From: Epichloe hybrida
Lineage: Eukaryota; Ascomycota; Sordariomycetes; Hypocreales; Clavicipitaceae
Length of the DNA stretch: 53,039 nucleotides
Reading direction: 5' to 3'
Assembly: GCA_019022495.1 (NCBI GenBank)
Contig: JAFEKR010000109.1
Location: 1 to 53,039, forward strand
In this document: positions 34,281 to 43,852 of the stretch, one piece after another
How the letters are laid out: every line of letters begins with the position of its first letter
Position numbering within the stretch: position 1 is the first letter of the stretch
Notes under the pieces: model-generated
Seen by the model: the letters and a program-made list of their open reading frames with translations, nothing else
Databases searched by the model: none
Told to the model about the DNA's origin: nothing
Position numbers and translations under genes: made by a program

Positions 34281-35734
34281 CATATGCATACCATCCTGAG
34301 CGTGGATCGCGCTGTAATACCTGTATTTATGTACGATAGAGGAGTGTCTATCGCAATGTAGTGCAAAGGAGGACAAAATCACGGCGTAACATTTTCTTTT
34401 CTGGTCAAAACACAGCATGTGGTGCGGGAGTTGGCTTTTGAGAGTGGTTGTTTTTTGGAGGAGCGAGGTAATGTCGTCGCCGTTGAAGGGGCCAAGGGGA
34501 CATATTCTGGACTTTTTCTATATCTTGTCAATACAGTACGAAGTATGGCTACCCAGTCTTGTATTTATTCTCATGTCTCAGAGAGAGATGTAGCCGCGCA
34601 TGACTTGAACCGCTGTGCCCGCCAGTTGACCGGAGTCCATCTCAATTGAGTAGGTAAACACGCGGCAACAGATTTTCTGAATACATATGTACGCAGCAGC
34701 AACTAGGCCCAAAACGGAAGAGGTATATCCTCATATAACTTCATTTGATGAGGTACAACACTGGTTTCGTATATTAGTGCTGGACTACTCCGTATAATAA
34801 GTCCCTTCGCAAGTCATGTAAAACCGGGAATGTACCTGGTCACATAAAAATATATGCAGAGATACATCTTCCATTTTAGGCCCGAGTTGTTGCTGCGTAT
34901 TCGAAAATCCGTTCCTGCGTGTTACTCTCCTTGCCCATTTCTACACCCTGTTAGTCTCTTGCTGCCGCCACTGGCCCACACACGCACACGCAAGGCCTGC
35001 CACCCATGTGCGAGGCAAGGCGAGGCTCTTGCAACAAACAGGACAATACCAATTATCATCACCCACACCTTGGGCGGTGAGTGATAGGCAGACATGATGC
35101 ATCATTTTTTTTCTTTTTCTTTTTTCTTTCTTTTTCGCTTTCGTTCCTTAGCCAAGCCTATCGTTACATCTTCATCTTCATCATGTATGTACATTTCCAG
35201 CCATGGCAATCGTGCAGTCTCAGTTTTCTTGGTGACGTTTTTTCACCCAAAGACGGCATGAATCATGCGACCGAGGTGTGACCCCCTGGTGGTGGCTCGC
35301 TGTAAGTTTAGTTGACGGCATGGCGGCATTTTCTGGAACGGAGAGTTTGCTTCATACTCGGTACAGGATGCAAGCAATTGGTAGTCGCTTCTTGACGAAT
35401 GAACTATCCTTCCGTGGTCGAAACTGGTTCACTCTTCGATTGTCTCGTCTCAGCTCCCTGCCGTCGCGCCGTTGCCCGTCCTCCCGTCCTCCCGTGCCAT
35501 CCAAAGGGGGGGAGAAGATGTCTTCGAATCTCGCTGTCATGTAGGACTTGTCTGGGCCCGAGGAGAGAAGGCGGGCACAAGTAAGGGACCACCCAGGGGA
35601 TGGGGGGGGCGCGTTTGAGTCATGGCATGGAAAACAGAGTATGAGTATAATACGTCAGTTTGCTTCGTGCCCCCCCCCCCTTCCCCCCCATTTGACCGCC
35701 CTCTGCGGCTTGGAAGAAGGTGCGGTACGGACTA

Positions 35735-35773
35735 CAGGTGGCAGGTGGCAGGTGGCAGGTGGCAGGTGGCAGG
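35735..35773 (+). repeat. 7-bp tandem repeat CAGGTGG with E-box-like cores
   Basis: Five perfect CAGGTGG copies plus a partial one. Each contains CAGGTG, an E-box form (CANNTG). It lies about 760 bp upstream of the gds1-like ATG. Confidence 0.8.
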
Positions 35774-36530
35774 CGCACTGTTGCGCTCCTGCTGAGAACG
35801 AGAGGCAGAAAAAAAAAAAAAACAGACCAGACCGATTGACACACACATTGAACACACACAGAACAAGTGAACACAGATACGGGCATGGCAGCTCAAAAGA
35901 CGGACAGGGTCCTGAGTGGAATGCAGCCGACAAAACACTGGGGCAGCCTTCCCAAACGGTGCAACGCCATTGGCTTATTGAGCCCCGATTTTGGCTACAT
36001 CAAGGGGTGTCCTATCCACTTGCACTAGCGCCTCCACTTCGGCAAGCTTGCATTCAGATGCCGGCCAATGGATGGAGGAAAGGAAAAAATTAATCGGAAG
36101 CTCGTGGGCTACTTTTTCCAAGCCAACGCCAGAAAATCCGAAATCGCCTGAGCCTCCCAGTCAACCAGTGTCTCCGTCCCCATCCCCCGTCCTGGCCCAG
36201 AGTCTTCGCGTGTTCGATTTCTCTTCGATCCGTCTTCGATCCCTCTTCTTGTGCAGAGCCACCCCTCTTCATTCTTGCATCTTAACTTGCGACCAACAAG
36301 GCGTCCCTTTTTTCATTGTTTTTTTGTCTTCGCCTCATCGTTGTCGTTACACTCCCGAACGGACAGCGTCTCCTGGCGACAAGCATCGACTTCTTAATCC
36401 AGTAGCTCCGTCTCGCAACACCAAAGCTCTCCTAACAAAACAAAACAAACAGTCACAACACCTACACAGCTGGGTTGAAGTGTCATATACCGTTCAAGTC
36501 CCCCCTTGTTGCGCGAAATAAGTCACGAGA

Positions 36531-37837
36531 ATGCCGTATAATACGCGCCGCAAGTCGCTGTCCCTGCCCAGCCTAGGCATACACATTCCCGTAACGCACG
36601 CTGCTCGTGCCGCTGCCGCTGCCGCTGCCGCCGCTGCCTCGAACAAGGTCTCGAGACGTCCATCATCATCATCGTCTTCGTCTTCGTCTTCATCTTCGTC
36701 TTCATCGCCAACTACATCGGCGCATATTTCAGATTCTCTCCCCGATACCATGACTTCACATCCTAGCAAACGTCTCAAGCGGTCGCATGGAGCCGTATCG
36801 GGCCCCAACGAAGCCATCCTCGAGCAAACCCCTCCCCCTTCTCCGACCCCTGCCACCAGCATTGAGGTGTCGGACGCAGACGTAATGCCCAGGGTCGACC
36901 TCGAAGGCATTAACGATGATATTGTCGAGGCATCCATCACGCAGCTGCAGTCCACCGCCAATAGACCTCATCTCATTAAGGAGTTGGCCACCGTCCTGGC
37001 ACAAAAACTCACCTCTGTACAACAGTAAGTCTCGGCTACACGCAATACTCGTTCTGACGGTCAAAATGCTAATGAAATCAACATTTTAGATCAGCTAATC
37101 CATGCGCCATCATCTCCTCTCGTTTGACCACATATATGAAGCGCCCCTGTTGGAGTGCAATCTCCCCGTGCCCCCTTTCCAAAGAACTCGAGACTGTCCA
37201 CCCGCGGCGCACATACTTCTTTCTTACCACTTGCCCCCGACAACCTCTTCCGGACTCCAGCATCCCTCGGCCCATTCATCACTCTCCTATCGTCACACCT
37301 TGCGTCTCCCTGACGGATGATTCGGGGTCAGACGACGTCGATGCCCGGCGGCGCGAGCTGAGCCCTTCGCCCGAGGTAGATCTTTCTTCACCAGAGTTTG
37401 ATGACATGGAGGACGATCTGGGGATGCCAATCACGCCAACGGGCTCATTCAAGTCTCACAGTATCCGGATGAGACATGCTCGCGACTTGCGACGGGACTC
37501 TCCACCCTTGGAGACGGATGAGAGAGAGTTCACTCAAACCGCCGACGTATTACAAAAGCGCAAATTTACGCACGATGATCACATCACCTCACCCGAAACA
37601 GTCGAGCGCAATTCCACTCTGGAATACGGTTATCGCGACGACATTTGGTTCGGCGACCGTGCACTGCCATCTATCACACTCTTGGCCAGCCCAGCCATGC
37701 GACCCAGCACCATGTTAAGTTTGCGCAAGGAGGACGAGGCCGACAGCTGGCTAAAGTTGAACAAACTGTTTGAATGGGACAGAACTGCCGAGAGCATTGA
37801 AATTGACGAGCTCGACTGCCTGTTTGATACGTACTGA
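36531..37837 (+). CDS. Gds1-type winged-helix protein, probable transcription regulator
   Basis: Two exons, 36531-37024 and 37090-37837 (65-nt intron), encode 413 residues. The N-terminus MPYNTRRKSLSLPSLGIHIP is followed by an Ala run and a Ser run, both microsatellite-encoded, and a basic patch (KRLKRSH) that could be a nuclear signal. The winged-helix domain is near residues 128-215: INDDIVEASITQL, NRPHLIKELATVLAQKLTSV, then across the intron SANPCAIISSRLTTYMKRP and RRTYFFLTTCPRQPLP. This is the pattern of the fungal Gds1 winged-helix family. The C-terminal half is acidic and Ser/Pro-rich with a terminal segment of conserved look (DIWFGDRALPSITLLASPAM). DNA binding is inferred from the fold; targets are unknown. 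Confidence 0.85.
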
Positions 37838-38375
37838 TGAAGTCGCCGTTACGGTTTAATTTTCTTACTTTTTTTTGGTGCACCTCTGATATCCTCTACT
37901 TTTGGCTTACACACGATTTGCGAAGGTCGCATGGAGTTCCGAGGAAAGACGGCAAAAAAAATGAGCGTAGCCGCCGGGGTTGGGTTTGACATAGTTTTTT
38001 TTATCTTCTTACCGCGTTTACATCTTTTTACCCCATGCTCTTCTCTGCAAATGGGGAAAATATCGGGAGTTTGTGTAAAAGTATCTGTACATATAGAGTA
38101 TCTTCTGTGTCCTTTTTATACCATGCACGAGTAGATGGAAGAGAAGTATCAACTCTGGGGAACAGAATCTCGAGGAAAATGGGAAAATGGGAAACCGGCT
38201 GCCAGACACAAAAAGGATACACTACACGTACAGGATCTCAAATGGATAAATGCCACTCTTTGCTTCTATAAGCTCATATGGCCTGCTCTTCTTGTTACAT
38301 CCCAAGTGATTGTATAGGTTGTCAACATCAGCCAGCGCCAGTGATTTTCCATGCGAGAAGACATGCATCGATCCA
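37838..38375. other. Convergent 3' flanks of the gds1-like and oms1-like genes
   Basis: About 540 bp between two stop codons. T-rich and A-rich stretches are consistent with polyadenylation regions. No gene is seen. Confidence 0.6.
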
Positions 38376-39690
38376 TCATGCACCACCACTCCCCTTGACC
38401 CGGAGCTCTACCCAAACCAGAGTGCCCATTTGCAACAAGTTGGGGCGGTCCAACTTGACGATTTCCAGCCCCGGGGTCCTTTGTACAGCCTCGTCGACGA
38501 GCGCCTCGATATCTCGGTTCCACCAACATCCATATTTGTCAAAATGCCGCGCGGCATTCTTATCCAGCAGTCCGTTTACGAGCCCGTACCAGCCCTTCCC
38601 ATGTTCGAGCAGGACGATGCGGCCGGTACCGGGTGCGATGGCAGACGCAAGGTTACACAGTACGGCGACAGGATCTGATACGGAGCACAGCCCAAACGTC
38701 TGGATGATGGTGTCGTATTTCTTCTTCTTCCCCTCGGCGGGTGCGTCGGCCGTCGCCGCAAGGGGGGGCAGTGCACGATGGGCATCCGAGTGGATGAGCC
38801 GCAGGCGGTTGTTCAGGAAGGACAATTGACCGCCCGTGTGGTCTGCCATGGTGGACTTTTTCACGACAGGCTCCGAGTCCTTCAGGGGCGGGACGGTCTT
38901 GGCGAGTCGTTTGCGCGCTACGTCGAGCATGTCGACTGATATGTCGAGGCCGGTGAAGGATGTGATGCCGCAGCTGGTGTGTTTGGTGTTGTTGTCGTTG
39001 CTCATCTTGTGAGTGGTGGTGGGATCGGGCTTGCCTAGGCCCTCCCAGTTGTAGTGTTCTAGGTTCCGGCCTGTTCCTATGGCGAGTTCGAGCACGTCGC
39101 CTTTGGCGTGATGGGCGAGTCGTTTCCGGAGCTTGGTGATGCCCGTCCACCATTCTGGGAGGTCGAGTTCCTTGTCGAACTGTTCGGCATTGTCGCCTGT
39201 CAGGGCTGGGGGCCGGCCGGTCGGGGATTCATGTTCGCGCGGGGGGCGGCAGGAACATTGTTTGAGGGAAGCGGCGACGGTGCCGATTATGTAGAAGCCT
39301 AGGAAGCCGGCGAGGAGGGCGGCGCCGGAGAGGGGCAGCCAGGATCGGTGCCAGAGGGTCTGGAGGGTGTCGTCGCGTGGGGGATTCGACGAGGAGGGAG
39401 AGGAGGAATTGATGGTGGTTTGTGGGGTGGACTTTCGAGTTGCGCTGGAAATGTTTGTAAGTTTTAGTCTTTTTTTTTTTTTTTTAGACTATTTCCCGCC
39501 TCTTTTTAGGAGAAAGGGTATCGATGTTTGAGAGTTGAACCTACGGATTATATGGTCTGGGGACGCGGGATGGTGGAGTGATGGGTGGATTGGAGGATTT
39601 GTGCGGTGGTGATTTGGACGAGGATGATGCAGAACGCCGCCATGCGAGGCAGCTGGCTCGGGCGAAGCCACGCGTGGTGGAGGCGCTCAT
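38376..39690 (-). CDS. Oms1-like membrane-anchored SAM-dependent methyltransferase
   Basis: Two minus-strand exons, 39690-39545 and 39444-38376, joined across a 100-nt intron, give 404 residues. The N-terminus (MSASTTRGFARASCLAWRRS) is Arg/Ser-rich without acidic residues, as in a mitochondrial presequence. A single membrane span lies near residues 88-110 (SGAALLAGFLGFYIIGTVAA). The class I methyltransferase fold starts with motif I near residue 163 (VLELAIGTGRNLEHY), followed by FTGLDISVDMLDVARKRL, a motif near YDTIIQTFGLCSVSDPV and GTGRIVLLEHG. This matches yeast Oms1, a mitochondrial inner-membrane protein linked to respiratory-chain assembly; the substrate is not known. The second exon has no usable ATG before the span, which supports the first exon. 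Confidence 0.87.
39469..39485 (+). repeat. T17 homopolymer in the oms1-like intron
   Basis: Seventeen T on the + strand, A17 in the transcript sense, in the 100-nt intron about 25 nt from the acceptor. Unusual there because the region before an acceptor is normally pyrimidine-rich, not A-rich. Confidence 0.8.
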
Positions 39691-40054
39691 TGACGTAGCA
39701 TGACTGTTTTTAATGACGGTATCGTAGAATGTTGAGCCGTGAGGCTGCGCGCGGGGGGCGTGCAGTCCTTTGATTGAGATTGGGGGACAGGTGAGCGAAG
39801 AAGAAGATGTTGGGAGTTGAGTTTGTGCATCTCTATCTGGTTGCGGATCTGTGAACGGCCCGAAGGTTCAGTCGAAGCCGATGCGGGGCACGTTCAACGG
39901 AGAGTTTGTTGCATGAAGAAGTGCGTTTTATCAACATCCGTCTACTTTTCCGCGCGATTGGTCCGACGCAACACATGTGTACGCAACGCACTCTCTACTT
40001 CTCGAAAAGTCACGCTTTTATCTTGGAGTCGAGCATCTTCAATTCCGTCGAGCC
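39691..40054. promoter_or_regulatory. Short divergent promoter between the oms1-like and IMPACT genes
   Basis: Only 364 bp separate the two start codons, so the promoters must overlap or be shared. No clear TATA box. A CATCTACTTTTC-type pyrimidine stretch precedes the IMPACT gene. Confidence 0.55.
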
Positions 40055-41723
40055 ATGTCTGGGCACGGTGACATACAGGAGCTTCTGCGCATGCTCACTT
40101 CACGCAAAGTTCCTATGATGACGGCCATGGGTCATGTCAAGTCGTTACAGTCCCAAAATCTTCGGAGGTGAATTTCCATCATTGTGCTGCTCATTGACGC
40201 CTATCTTTTTTTTACACATATTTGCAGGGAGAATGAAGAGAAAATCTAGACAAGTCCAGTTCAATTAATTCATCTCTAGCATTGAACAAATTGCAGAAGC
40301 ACCCTTTTCCGCAATAGAAACAGTCATACCCGATGCCAAACTCTCCAAATCGTTCCACGCAGCATGCAAATCTCACGGGAAGAAAGCGCCCAAACGCGCG
40401 GCTGATGGAGACGAGGTGGCCGTCTCACCCAGTGCCAAAAAAATAAGATGTGAGCCTCACAAACGTGACTTGGATTATGGTTCCCTGAGTGCAGACGAGC
40501 TGGAAGCCGCGCTCGGTCTGCCCTTGGAGGTGGACGAGGAAGCGATTCGGCAGACGACGATAGTTACCAACAGGGCACCGCTGGTCCTGGCGTTTGCCGT
40601 GGAATTGCTACGCTTTACCATGCCTGAGCAGCCGCCGAGTAGCAGGCTGAGCTTGAGCCAGGCTGTTGTGAGTGCAAATTCAAGGTCCAAGGCGATTAGT
40701 ATCGGGATCGAGAAGGCTCCGGCGGGAGGCGAATCATCACAGGTTCCAGAGGGCCAGCCAAAAGTTCGGGTCTTGGGGAGGGAGATTGCTGTTCTCAAGA
40801 GGGGGGGGTATACGTGGAAACGGGGTGAGAATGAGCCGCCTGGATCTACGCCCACATCCACGATCCATGGGGCCAAGGAAGGCGACATTTCAGCGGACAT
40901 CTCAGCGGAGAAGACGAGGACATGGATAGCGAGCCAGAAACTGACGTCTAGGGGATCGACTTTTGTTGCACACACGGCGAGTCTATCGTCGCCCTCTCTG
41001 AGGGCAGGTCTGATGAAAGCCTTGGTAGCGGACAAACCAGAGTTGGAGACGGCGACGCATAACGCGTGGGCATTGAGGTCCAGCTACGGAAACTCGCCGC
41101 TTGTGCAAGAAGCATCGTTTGACGACGGCGAATCGGGCTGCGGCAAGTTCTTGCTCGGAATCATGCGCGAGGCCGACGTCAAAAACACGCTGGTCGTGTT
41201 GACACGATGGTATGGCGGCATCATGCTCGGCCCGGATCGGTGGCGGCTCATGAGAGATTGCCTCAACGACGCACTATCCTCGCGTCGACGCGCATCCACA
41301 CGTATCACAGGCGAAGCACTCTGGGGTCTGGACCCTGAAAACAAGACGCCGTCGTCCCTGGCCACGGTAGGGATGCCGATTCACCGCCCGGAAGGGGCGC
41401 GGAACTACCTTCTTCGGAGCTTTGCCACGGCGCCATCCGAAGGCGGTGGCAGTGAAGGCAAGAAGACGCTCGTTGCGTTGAACGATGAGAAGCAGGTCAA
41501 CTTGGGGAGATTACTGGGTGCGTTGAGGCTGCTGTTCGCGAGCTGGGCGGGGGTGCTACAAAGGGATGAGCTCGACAGAAGAGCTTGGGGTTGGTACGTT
41601 GCTATGAGGCCGGATGTGGCAGCCGGGCCGTCGGGTTGGGGTGCAAAGGGACAGTTGAGGTTGAGCAAGATTTTGGACTTGAGGCGCGCGGATGGGGTTG
41701 CTGCGGGTGAGATTCAGGATTGA
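40055..41723 (+). CDS. IMPACT-family (UPF0029/Yih1-like) protein
   Basis: Exon 1 is 40055-40167 (MSGHGDIQELLRMLTSRKVP, then MGHVKSLQSQNLR); the main exon ends at 41723. The N-terminal part resembles a small helical domain, followed by a conserved fungal stretch (APLVLAFAVELLRFTMPEQP, SLSQAVVSANSRSKAISIGI) and the IMPACT N-terminal domain: STFVAHTASLSSPSLRAGLM and LVVLTRWYGGIMLGPDRW. The C-terminus has a further helical region. Related proteins include Yih1/IMPACT, which binds Gcn1 and restrains the Gcn2 kinase, but this longer fungal form lacks an RWD domain, so that role is not shown. The intron end is uncertain: acceptor 40280 gives the conserved-looking SIEQIAEAPFSAIE but runs out of frame, while acceptor 40297 keeps the frame and gives 512 residues. 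Confidence 0.85.
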
Positions 41724-42078
41724 TGATGGGTGATGATGATGATGATGATGGGCTGGCTGGCTGGCTGGTGGAGACGCGGTATGCAGGGACGGGTTTTTAA
41801 ATGCCGTGCAGGCAGGCAGGCGGTAACGTTGTATTGTGGTGGCTTTGTCGATATGCCCCGCTAATAAACGCGCGACTCCGACAGCTCGCCTTGTCCATGA
41901 AAACACAACAATGTTGACTTATTGTTGATGTACCAGGCTGTACCAGGCTGTACACAACATATGCAAGCCCTGCCCTCTTACCCGAACTGCCGGGAGACTC
42001 TGACACTCCCTTTTGGGAATCTGGTTTTCGTTGTGCAATTCTTTGCGGCGAATTGCCTTGCCTCGCTCGCCTCTCGCC

Positions 42079-42114
42079 TTTTTTTTTTTCTTTTTTTTTT
42101 TCTTTTTTTTTTTC
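42079..42114 (+). repeat. (T11C)3 polypyrimidine array upstream of cdk1
   Basis: Three perfect 12-bp units of eleven T and one C, ending about 480 bp before the cdk1 ATG. Long dT tracts exclude nucleosomes, so this may mark the promoter's open region; the exact 12-bp period suggests recent tandem duplication. Confidence 0.85.
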
Positions 42115-42260
42115 TTTAACTCTGTATTGCTTGACCCGTTGGTTGACCTGCTGGTCCCACCACGTCAGGCGCGTCTCCCGCCCCGCGCCGGCGCCGCCCC
42201 ATCGCGAACAGTGTGTGCAGCGTGCAGCGTGCAGCGTGCCGTGTGCGTCTGTGTCTGTGT

Positions 42261-42290
42261 CTGTTGACCTCTGTTGACCTCTGTTGACCC
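42261..42290 (+). repeat. 10-bp tandem repeat CTGTTGACCT upstream of cdk1
   Basis: Three consecutive copies, the last ending CCC instead of CCT, about 300 bp before the cdk1 ATG. A 10-bp period puts repeated sites on one face of the helix. Confidence 0.85.
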
Positions 42291-42593
42291 CTCGCTTGCT
42301 CGCTACTACGGTGACGGAACGAACCAGGCGAATCTTTGTCATTTCCCTCTGCTCACCACCCCGCTCGCTGCTACAGGTCAAGGGAGGACAAACTCCCACT
42401 TCTTTGTCCTGTCTAGCTTCGTTCAAGCCGACTTTTGGTTTTCCGACAGGTCGCACCCGTCTGACGGTGTTTTTTTGTGCCTACCTCCCCTTTGTCCCTT
42501 TTGCGGCGGACAGAACAGACCGGTGGGAACCTGAGCCCTGGTCTAGCAATTGGTTGCCAGAGAAGGCATTCGCAAAAAAAAGACCTCTTGGCC

Positions 42594-43852
42594 ATGGAGA
42601 ACTATCAGAAGCTGGAAAAGGTTGGCGAGGGTGAGTGGTCATCCTTCCTTGGCCTTGGCGACAAAGTTGTTCTCAACTTCGTCAACTTCGTCGCGCCTGC
42701 AATGCAACGCAAGCTTTATGCTGGACGCCTCCATTCCAGGAGAACTGTCTTCCAGGAAAGCCGTGCTTGCAATACGCCCATCTAACATCAGAACAGGTAC
42801 GTACGGTGTCGTCTACAAGGCCCGTGACCTCGCCAATGGCGGCCGCATCGTCGCCCTGAAGAAGATTCGCCTCGAAGCCGAAGACGAAGGCGTCCCCAGC
42901 ACCGCCATCCGCGAGATCTCCCTCCTCAAGGAGATGAAGGACGACAACATTGTCCGGTTACTCAACATTGTTCACTCCGACGGCCACAAGCTCTATCTTG
43001 TCTTTGAATTCCTCGACCTAGATCTGAAGAAATACATGGAGGCGCTGCCCATCAGCGACGGTGGACGAGGAAAGGCGCTTCCTGAAGGGGCCTCGTCGAC
43101 TGTCATGACACTCGGCCTCAGTGATGTTGTCATCCGCAAGTTCATGATGCAGCTGTGTGATGGAATCAAGTACTGCCACTCGCGGAGGGTGTTGCATCGT
43201 GATTTGAAGCCACAGAACTTGCTCATCGACAAGGAGGGTAATCTGAAATTGGCCGACTTTGGTCTCGCCCGCGCGTTTGGTGTTCCTCTGAGGACGTATA
43301 CGCACGAGGTTGTCACGCTGTGGTATCGTGCTCCCGAAATTCTTCTGGGCGGCAGACAATACTCGACGGGTGTTATGATGCATGTGTGTCGGTCGCATCT
43401 TTGCTGACGAGATATGTGGTCGGTCGGATGCATCTTTGCCGAGATGTGCACGCGGAAACCTCTTTTCCCCGGTGATTCGGAGATTGATGAGATCTTCAAA
43501 ATCTTCCGGTACGTATTAGTGTGAAATGTGAGAAAGGTTATGATGACTGACTGATCTTCTTGTTCTCTCTTTTCTTTTGAATAGAGCACTCGGTACTCCA
43601 GATGAAGAAGTCTGGCCAGGCGTCACCTCATACCCAGATTTCAAGTCATCATTTCCCAAGTGGAAGCGCGACTACAGATTATCACTCTGTCAGAATCTCG
43701 ATGACAAGGGTCTAGAGCTTCTTGAGATGATGTTGGTATACGATCCTGCTGGTCGCATTTCTGCCAAGCAATCCTGCAATCACCCTTACTTTGAGGATTA
43801 CCTCGCCGATCAACAAGAAGAGGTTGGCCGCATGAATGGCTACTATAATTAG
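42594..43852 (+). CDS. cdk1: Cyclin-dependent kinase 1 (Cdc2/Cdc28), with an irregular third exon junction
   Basis: Cdk1 is the main cell-cycle kinase. Exons: 42594-42630, 42797-43369, 43412-43508 and 43585-43852, for 324 residues with the canonical GT-AG choice. Visible motifs are the Gly loop [11 protein letters not shown] with the Thr-Tyr inhibitory pair, VALKKI with the catalytic Lys, the cyclin-binding helix as [18 protein letters not shown], the T-loop Thr in [16 protein letters not shown], and the C-lobe SVGCIFAEM and [14 protein letters not shown]. The C-terminal [19 protein letters not shown] is typical of ascomycete Cdk1. The junction between exons 2 and 3 is abnormal: the only GT-AG intron is 42 nt (43370-43411) and it removes the Gly-Val of the conserved STGVDMW. 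Deleting exactly 43375-43410 would keep them but has no splice consensus. See findings. Confidence 0.93.
43370..43411 (+). other. Irregular 42-nt intron or insertion in cdk1
   Basis: GT at 43370 and AG at 43411 bound 42 nt, shorter than every clear intron in this window, and the only branch-like word (GCTGAC) sits three bases before the AG. The sequence is an imperfect copy of the next exon: GTCGGTCG, CATCTTTGC and CGAGAT appear in the same order in 43388-43413 and 43419-43445. Left in place it adds a TGA in frame. Confidence 0.65.

Larger units (their letters stand above)
33912..36530. other. 2.6-kb intergenic region upstream of the gds1-like gene
   Basis: No supported gene. It holds a GCACACAA-type repeat (34233-34280), a TACTCCGTA word (34786-34794), a polypyrimidine block (35105-35140), a C-rich run (35670-35690), a 7-bp tandem repeat (35735-35773) and a run of A (35810-35822). 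From about 36200 the sequence is C/T-rich and looks like the promoter and 5' UTR of the downstream gene. Confidence 0.55.
41724..42593. promoter_or_regulatory. Repeat-rich promoter region of cdk1
   Basis: About 870 bp between IMPACT and cdk1. It contains GATGAT and GGCTG runs right after the IMPACT stop, a duplicated TACCAGGCTG (41931-41950), a (T11C)3 block (42079-42114), GTGCAGC repeats (42213-42240) and three copies of CTGTTGACCT (42261-42290). No gene is seen. Confidence 0.55.

Noticed and set aside
35548..36093. 181-codon open frame upstream of the gds1-like gene
   Set aside because: Crosses a 7-bp tandem repeat and a poly-A run; composition is that of non-coding DNA.
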